Shown in pieces: positions 39,801 to 48,800 of a stretch of 64,000 bases of DNA; within the stretch, counting starts at the first letter, position 1; every line of letters begins with the position of its first letter. The DNA is from Sipunculus nudus (taxonomy: Eukaryota; Annelida; Sipuncula; Golfingiida; Sipunculidae): the NCBI GenBank assembly GCA_026874595.1, contig CM049313.1, positions 66,034,159 through 66,098,158 on the forward strand, given 5' to 3'. The notes under the pieces are model-generated. The model was not told where the DNA came from, did no database searches, and worked only from the letters and a program-made list of their open reading frames with translations. Both the position numbers and the translations under genes were made by a program.

Positions 39801-42800
39801 ATATATGGCCCATCAATAAATGTAGACCTCTTTTGATTTAAATATAAAAGTGGATGATCAATATCAATTTTGGGGTCACACGGTCAAAGGACAAGGCCAC
39901 AGGAGCCATCTGTCAAAAATTAGTTTCTGGATGATAATTCCTGCTTTTATTGATGAATAGATTTCCAACTTGACTTATATATGTCCCATTGAAAAAGCAA
40001 GACCTTAATTGATTTTGGGGTCATGAGGTCAAAGGTCAAGGTCACAGGACCAACATCTTCAAAAAGATTGTGGATTGATAGATGGAAGAAACAATAATTG
40101 CTTGCCAAGTGTCAGTATATGCTGGCAAAAAATGGGGCCTATTCTTAAAGGGGGGGGGGGGGCTACTATGTCTGGGGATACTCTGGCACCTGCGGTGCCA
40201 AGAAATGTCCAGTTACTCTTAATATGATAATTTGTTAAGCTAGAGAGCTTATCTCAAGCATATATCTACATTCAACCTAGTTTAAATGTTTACCAGAAAT
40301 TTTATAAAAAAATTGTTAATTTTTAAAGTTATAATATAAGCATAAGTGAATAATCATTACCATAAATTTTGCCCAACATTGACTATGGCACATTTTTCTT
40401 TCCTGTATGAACATGTGGTTCATTTCTCAAACGATGGACAGATGAGGTATTAAGCTAATAAAATCTTACATTTGAAAGTAATTAGTGATAAAGGATAGCT
40501 TTTATTCAGGTTTTAATACACCATGTCAAGCGTGTATACATCATGCCACTTAACAAAAGCCAGTAATCACATTACAGTTAAGGCAGGTGTAGGCTGGATT
40601 TTAGCCTTACTATTCCCAGTGCAATGTCTTAAGGAAATTTAAGCTTCACCTTGTTATCTTTATTTTTCAGCCAACAGCAAAACAGAAGTCCTCAAAAAGC
40701 AAGAAGTCTTCTTCGGAGAAGAAACCATCTGACCTCCTGTTAGATTTAGATGACAGTGAGTATGATGACATTTTAACACACCAGTCAAACACATCTCAAA
40801 ACCATGTGACTTATCTTTCTCTAGATTTTGTAATAATAGACCTTCCCCACTCTCAAAGAGACACCTGTCTTCCACAAAGGACCCTGTGTGTTTGGGACTT
40901 TTATTTCAGTGAGAAAGGTCACATTTATTATGTCTCCCCTCCCACTGGGGATACATATATAGTGTTTGGTCTGTTGGTTCCATATTTCTTATAGCTGATT
41001 TTTTGGTAATTGACTATTAAAGAAGGTTTTTAAAAAGCTTATTTTACTTTTTTAAAGGCATTTCCAAAATTCTATTATTCTATAATGAGGAGACAAGTAT
41101 ACTTATAGTTTGATGACCAATATATTTGATATGTAATGACCAGAAATTCTCATTTATAGCTTGTTTTCTTGGAACCATAATCAATAGTGTAGAGTCATGA
41201 ATAGCTTTATGGCAGAAGATGAAAATTTGAGCCAATAAATTTGACTTGGAGGACACAATGACTCTCAAACAACTCTACCTTTCATTATATAACCTTATTT
41301 TTATAAAAGTATACATATCCTCTGTATTTCAGAATATTATTTGTTTATAATTTGTGTTAAAGATTGTAAAATAAGCCATTGAAAAGAACCCTCTTAAATA
41401 CACAATTGCCAAATTTTTCATGTTTCATGTATTGTAGTTGGGATGTCGATGACTTCGGCACCAGTGATGGCGCCTTCAGCTCCTCTGCTGGTTCCCAGTG
41501 CTGCAGGGGAAGCTGTACCTACTGTCAAAAAAGCTACACCAGCAATGGTGAGCATGAGTTATAAATTGTTTTCTTCCAGCTGCCACATATTAAAAAATGT
41601 GAATATACACAAAACTACAGGAGTTAGTGAATATTATAAACAGTATATGAATATGTAGAGAGATTACATGCAAAATGAGTTATTTTAAATAAAATTGCTT
41701 ATTTTATAAAGAAGCCATACTCTTGTATGTGCAGTGTCCATCAGGCTGTATATCCATTTGTATGTTCATTTAACTTTGGTATTTCTATGAAAACTTATTA
41801 TGAATATGGTGGATCCTTGTTTTAAAAATTCACTTAATATATAATATAAAGTATCTTGCTTGATTTCATGTCTTGGCAAAATACCATGTATATTTAATGA
41901 GGTCAGAGGTCAACAATCTTCGTGGCAACAAATTACCAGAAATTCAGTGATTTTTAGCTCAGCTGACTATAAGTCATCTGAGCTATAGTCGTGGTCCATT
42001 GTCCGTCGTCCGTCTGTCCGTCCGTCCGTCCGTCCGTAGATGTGGCACGTTTTTAAACCGTAAGACCTAGGAATCCAAAATTCAGCATAATGTTAGATGT
42101 CCCCAAGATCTCCTACCAAGCCGAAAACTGGGTCTTTGCGAATTCATTCCTTTGAGAAATTAAGGAAAAACCTCAAATTTTTATTAAAAACCTATTTTCA
42201 CACTTCAGGACTGCCTAATATCAAAACCACTCATCTGTTTTTCCTCATATTTCCTATAAATATTCCTCTATATAATTCCTATGTACATGCCAGAAATTAG
42301 GTCTGTATTATATAATTTAAAAAAGTTATGGGCCCAAACATAATGCATTTTGTAAATAATCAGAAAAGAAATTTTATCACTTAACACAAAACTTGTTAAA
42401 GCTAAGCACTTTTTTTCCAGTAATATTACTTTTATTAATCAAAATTAAATTGTATACCCAAAATTAGATCAAAATCTTTTAAATTTTTTAAAATATCAGC
42501 AAAAATAAAAAATTGGTACCTTAAATTTTGCCCAAATTTGACCATGGCACGTTTTTTTGCTGTAACTGCTGTGGATTTAATTTTCACAGCATGTTTTTGT
42601 TAGCATTTCAACTGTTAACACCAAAAATTTGAAACCAGTTGATCAAAAACTGTAGATTTTATTCAAGTTTTCAAGCACCATGTCACATATTGCTAGTGTT
42701 ATGCAGTTTGCTAGAGCTCAGCTCCCGAACTTCAGCTCTAAGTTCCTTAAATTTGGCATACAGTTAGATTTCTCCAAAATCCCCTACCATGCCAAGAATT

Positions 42801-45800
42801 TGGTCACTAGGACTTAATACCTTTGAGATATCAATGAAAAACTTCATTTTTCCATAAAAAACCCATTCTTACACTTTAAGACTGCCTAATTTCAAAACCA
42901 CTGATCTGACTTTGATCATATATAATATACATATTTTTCTATACATTCGCTATGCACATGCCAGAAATGATGTCAGTATTGTGTATTTTTTTTAAGTTAT
43001 GGGTCCAAACATAATGCACTTTAAAAAATCAAGAAATATATTTACTCACCTAAGATGAAAATTGCTGAAGCTGGAGACTTTTTGTCAGGAATATAATTTT
43101 ATTTAATCAAGATTCGATTGTTTACCCTAAATTAGTTCTGAATTTTGCAAATTTTTCAAGTTATTAGCTTAAATAAAAAATCAATACCCTAAATTTTGTC
43201 CAACTTTGGCAATGGCATTTTTTTCCTGTAAGCACTGTTGATTTAATTTTCACAGCATATATACATAAGGATTTAATCTTTTAAAATCTGAAATTTCAAA
43301 GGAATTGCTTGAAAAGAGTAGCTTTTATTCAAGTTTTCATACACCATGTCAAGTGTTGTTTACATCTAGCCCACCTAGTAGTAAAGCCTTCACTTGCATT
43401 ATGTAACCCACCCCAGGCAGCTTGTCTTGGCTCAGCTGGGCCACTACTAGCAGGCTTCCCCTCTGCCCTGCACACACACCCCCCCCTAGATGATGCATTA
43501 ACTAGATGAATGTTATAATTTTCTGTATTTCATTTTATTCTTGGCTATGCTACATTTTAGATTTTGTATTTACCACCAGGGTTACAATGAATAAAGTGCA
43601 CATTTAATTGTGTCCACAAAGTGGTGTATTGCTATGAAAGTGTGGATGTTCATCAGATAAGTAATTCCTTCCTTGAGAAGAGTAAAAACTTCACCAGGTG
43701 TGAAATTGACTATTAATACCAGGAATAAATTAAAGCTTTGATTGTAATTAGCATGATGATATTGTTTGTCCCTCATTCAACCAACAGTGTGTATACTTTA
43801 TTTGAAAAGATGTTTTTATTTTACCAAATTTACAGAAGCTTATTTTATTTTGGTGAATAAGATTAAGCATGTACTGAAAACTCCAATGTGCAAAACTTTT
43901 TAATAGAAATTCAAGGAATAATCTTGCAGATGCCATGTTGTGGCATTATTTTCTTTTAAATTCAGTTTAAAAATTTGTGATTTAAAAATAATAAAAATAT
44001 ATGTGTATGCATAATATGACCCAATACGAGCTACACTCTGGATGTATAATGATTGCAACTAAGAATTCTAATATTTTAACTTATATCTTCAGTGTTTTTT
44101 TAAAACAAATTTATAAAACTTGTAAATAAAAAAAATTAATCTGATAAAAACTATTTTAATGGAAAAAGTGGATATGCTTAAATAATATATAAACTTAAAT
44201 GTATTATTCCCTTGAATGTGAAATAAAGGTATCAGTCCAGACCTAGAAATCCAAAATTCGGCATAATGTTAGATGTCCCCAAGATCTCCTACCAAGCCGA
44301 AAACTGAGTCTTTGCAACTTCGTTCCTTTGAGATATTAAGGAAAAACCTCAATTTTTTATTTAAAACCTATTTTCACACTTCAGGACTGCCTAATATCAA
44401 AACCACTTATCTGTTTTTATTCCTCTATATAGTTCCTATGTACATGCCAGACATTATGTCTGTATTATTTAATTTAAAAAAGTTATGGGCCCAAACATAA
44501 TGCATTTTGTAAAAAATCAGGAAAGATATTTGATCACTTAACACAAAAAACGTTAAAGCTATGGACCTTTTTTCCAGAAATATAACTTTAATTAATCAAA
44601 ATTAAATTGTATACCCAAAATTAGATGAAAATCTTTTAAATTTTTAAAATATTAATAAAAATAATAAATTGGTACCTTAAATTTTGCCCAACTTTGACCA
44701 TGGCACGTTTTTTTTTCCTGTAAGTACTGTGGATTTAATTTTCACAGCATGTTTTTGTTAGCATTTCAACTGTTAACACCAAAAATTTGAAACCAGTTGA
44801 TCAAAAACTGTAGATTTTAATCAAGTTTTCAAGCACCATGTAACATATTGTTTACATCAAGCTAGTGTTATGCAGTTTGCAAGAGCTCAGCTCCCCAGCT
44901 TCAGCTTCAAGTTCCTTAAATTTGGCATACAGTTAGATGTCTCCAAAATCCCCTACCATGCCAAGAATTTGGTCACTAGGACTTAATACCTTTGAGATAT
45001 TAATGAAAATCTTCATTTTTCCATTAAAAACCCATTGTTACACTTCAAGACTGCCTAATATCAAAACAACTGATCTGACTTTAATCATAAATAATATACA
45101 TATTTTTCATTCTCATTGCACATGCCAGAATGATGTCAATATTGCGTAATTGTTTTAAGTTATGGGCCCAAACATAATGCACTTTGTAAAAAATCAAGAA
45201 ATATATTTACTCCCTTAACAAGGGCATTGCTGAAGCTAGAGATTTTTTTGTCAGGGATGTAACATTATAATTAATCAAGATTCAATTGAATAATCAAAAT
45301 TAGTTCTGAATTTTTCAAATTTTATAGGTTATTAGTATAAATATAAAATTAGTACCTTAAATTTTGCCCAACTGTGACCATGGCACGTTTGTTTCCCATG
45401 AGCACTGTTGATCTAATTTTCATATCATGCACGCATAAGGATTTCAGCTTTTTAGTTTAGAAAGCTTAAAGAAATTGGCCAGATATTGTAGCTTTTATTA
45501 ATGTTTTTTATGAGACCCTGTCAGACTTTGGCTCTCTCCAGCCCCTCTTGAGTCACCTGTATGTTGACCTTGTTGACCTTTCATCAAATTATGCACGCTT
45601 GAGGCAAGAATCCAGGCAGCTTATGGCCAGCCACAGTTGATCCAGGTGTCCAACCCAACTCATCTAGTAGTTTTAACCAACAACATAACAATAAACAATA
45701 AATTAATAAATTTTTATTGTTTTTTAATAACAAATTAAAGAAAAATAGAAAAGGAATTTGTTAGTTTATAATAACAGGAAATTAACTTGCAGTTACTGAT

Positions 45801-48800
45801 GATATAAGAATCTTGTATCGATGGGTAGAATGTCACATTTTCCAAATAACACCATGCAGTCACCTATGGCATTTGTCAGTTCAATTTTAATGATAAAGAA
45901 GTAAATCATATTATTCATTACTAATCATTAGGGATTATATGAAGGAAATTAATGATAGACAAAGATGCAGTTGATAATATTAATCTAGATTCCTACTGTG
46001 TCTAGTATGTACATTGATGTGAAATTAGTCCAAAATGAATTTTTTACAGTTATTTTTTAATATAAATGAAAGCCATAAAACCAGGTACTTATGATCATTA
46101 TTTAAATGTGTGAATTTTGTATATTCTGGATTCTCAACATCATTGTTTGGTGAAAACTGAATAAATACCAGACATGGTGTGAATACTTTGTAATTGTATT
46201 AAAATACGAATATGATTATGTACTCCATTATTAAATTTCTTGCATAAAGAATGGGAATTCAGATAAAAATGAAAGTATTTGAATACTCGTGCAAATACTT
46301 TCAAAATGTATTCATGAATGCATTCATGAATATATTCTTTAATATTATTTTAATAATCATATCAGTTATATTTCATTTTAAAAAATCATATGATTCTCTT
46401 ATTATTTTTAATAAAAATTATACTTGGGACAATATTTGTAATTTTTTTAATAAATAGTTAAACTCTTATATTATATGTTCTGCTTATAAGTTATATGGCC
46501 AAGTCAAAATCTGTGTGACAGTAGTACTCCATTTGTTAATAAAATAAATGAAATCAATCCTCTTCCCTGTCTCCAAAGGTACTATCAAAATCATACATAA
46601 GCTAAACAACAACTCATAATACAGCTTATATTTATTACCACACAAAACCAGCATGTGCCTCATTTCTAAATAATATTTTTTTATCATATATAACAGCTGA
46701 GCGTCGTGACCCATAGGTCCCTTGTTTTATGAAACTTGCTATAAATTTTTCGACCAAAATATCTCCTTGATAAAGATACTATGCAAAATCTATGCATATT
46801 CAATTAGGTTAGAGGTCAGTATAACAAGCATATTATACACTTGTTTGATTTGAAAGCCAACAGTGGTTATTAATAAACCTGTGGATTGTGGCGGACCTTA
46901 GAATTGATTCCATTATTAATTCTTTACCATCAGTTTAATTCTTGATTCAATTCTTACTGAAGAAGTAAATTTCAGGCTTTTCAAATATAAAGCAGTTTTA
47001 CCAGTAATTGATGTTATTAAATTTTATTATTCCATGAAAAGATGACATGAAAACATATATAAGAGTAAGGCAAATAGAGTTTGTTGCCACAATATATGTT
47101 TCTTAGGAGTGGAGTGGTCCACCCAAGATTAAGAGCACATTTGCAATAAAGAGCTTTGACATCATGAACTGTTCCATCATAATTGAGAGCTCACAGTGGA
47201 CATCAGGATTGTAAATGCAAAAATGATAATCAAATAATCCATTCAGTTTTCATTACAATAATAATTGATTACAGTTTAATTTGGGGCTTTCAATTCAATG
47301 CATCAGTTCTTTATTGCATTGTTATACCCCTAATTATTAACACAAAGAATATACTATCATAATGCATATATAAATTGATGCGGTATATATAGCAAATAAC
47401 TGTCAGATTGTGTTATTCAGATGGTTGCACCAGTTCAAGTGAATCCAGTATCTTACAAACTGTTAGACCGGATCACAGGCTGTGGACTACAGGCTTCATA
47501 CAAGTTCACAAGGACCATGTGCGCGTTCTCAGCGAAGATGGTTTCTGTCGAGGTGACCCTCACAAACTCTGGAGAAAAGCCAATTAAAGAAATCAGGGTT
47601 GGGGATAAGGTGAGAAAATATCATATGATATACCCAAACACATTTAAGTATAATAGATAACATGATTGAGCATCAGAAAATATTTGCTCTGTTTATAGGA
47701 ACTGTTATGTTCTAGCAAATGATTCTGCAGACAAAAAGCAAACCAATACTGTGGTTGGCCTTTTGTTTGCGAAGGTTTTAAATTTGTGATATTCAAGAAA
47801 GGGAGATCATTGCAAAAATGAGACCTTAATGGATAAGATGCCTTATCTACCTTGGTGAACAGTCATTTATAATAGTTCCTCAATGGCATTTTATGTATGT
47901 TGGTTTAAAGTGAAAAGGCGAAGCAGGGCTCAACATTAACTGTTGAAAGTATTTGCCAAGTAGGGCAAGTGACAACTATGTTGCATCCATGTGCCAAGTC
48001 AGGCAAGTAGGAACCTACTGTTGGTTGCCCTACCACCATTTTTACTTGCCTCTGGCCACAGGTTAACTGTTAATGTGGACTCCTGCAAGGATTGACATTA
48101 TAAATAACATATATAATATTATCTGCCTATATGGGAAAAAAAGTCTACTCATTCTTGTGGGTCCTAGCTAAATTATAAAGATCTAATCATATTGATCTGA
48201 TCACTCATATTAAATATACTATGTGTGCAGGTTACTGCATAGTAAGGTCGTGAAAATGGAACCCTGCTGAAAGAATGAAAAAGTGAACATGGCCAAAGAT
48301 CAGCTTTGTGAACATTAAACCAACCACAGTATGCTGAATCTGTTTTAACTTTTTACATAATGATATCAAATAAGAATAATGTAAAAAACACCCTTGTTCT
48401 GTAATAATGTTATTCTGCAACACCTGCAGGTCTGTTTTATTTGATGCCTTGCTTTTAGCAGCCAATATTTCTTATAGTCATAATATCATATTCTTAATGT
48501 TAGTGCTGTAAATTATTGCTTCTTAAATTAATTATATTGACTTGACCTTACAAGGAACAAAATAATCAGCAAATCAAATAGTTTAATGATATTCTGTATT
48601 TTTTTGGTTTTAAATAAAAATATTACTGGATAAAATAAACACTTTAAAAATTGCACACCTTTACTTACAATATCACTAAGAAACGAAAGAGATTGAGGTT
48701 ATTTATAGAAGCATGACCTTTCAAGCCACCAGATCATTTGCAATAGATTATCTCATGATACAATATATATTATGTCACAATACTTTGCTCACTATTTCTC

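Larger units (their letters stand above)
31962..40670 (+). other. AP3B intron 18 (8.7 kb) contents
   Basis: It holds the 360-bp tandem array (32590-33960), CpG-richer islands near 34200-34600 and 37400-37930 with four CACGTG E-boxes, a G run near 34672-34685, a (CA)n run (36846-36866), and a family D copy (38034-40560) split by a family A element. I see nothing recognisable in 34800-36800 beyond short ORFs without family resemblance. Confidence 0.7.
41860..46840 (+). mobile_element. Family G repeat split by a family D element
   Basis: 41860-41955 (ATTTAATGAGGTCAGAGGTC, ACAAATTACCAG...GTGATTTTT) continues at 46725 (TTTATGAAACTTGCT...GAGGTCAG...GCATATTATACAC). This is the same order as the intact copies at 21310-21840 and 28106-28480. 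Confidence 0.7.
41548..47420 (+). other. AP3B intron 20 (5.9 kb)
   Basis: Most of the intron is the family G/D nest (41860-46840). 41560-41850 and 46850-47410 are AT-rich with no recognisable feature. A small extra linker exon could hide here but none was seen. Confidence 0.7.

Noticed and set aside
42097-45149. Repeated ORFs starting [10 protein letters not shown]
   Set aside because: They are shadows of the 670-bp family D units, with length and frame ends differing between copies.
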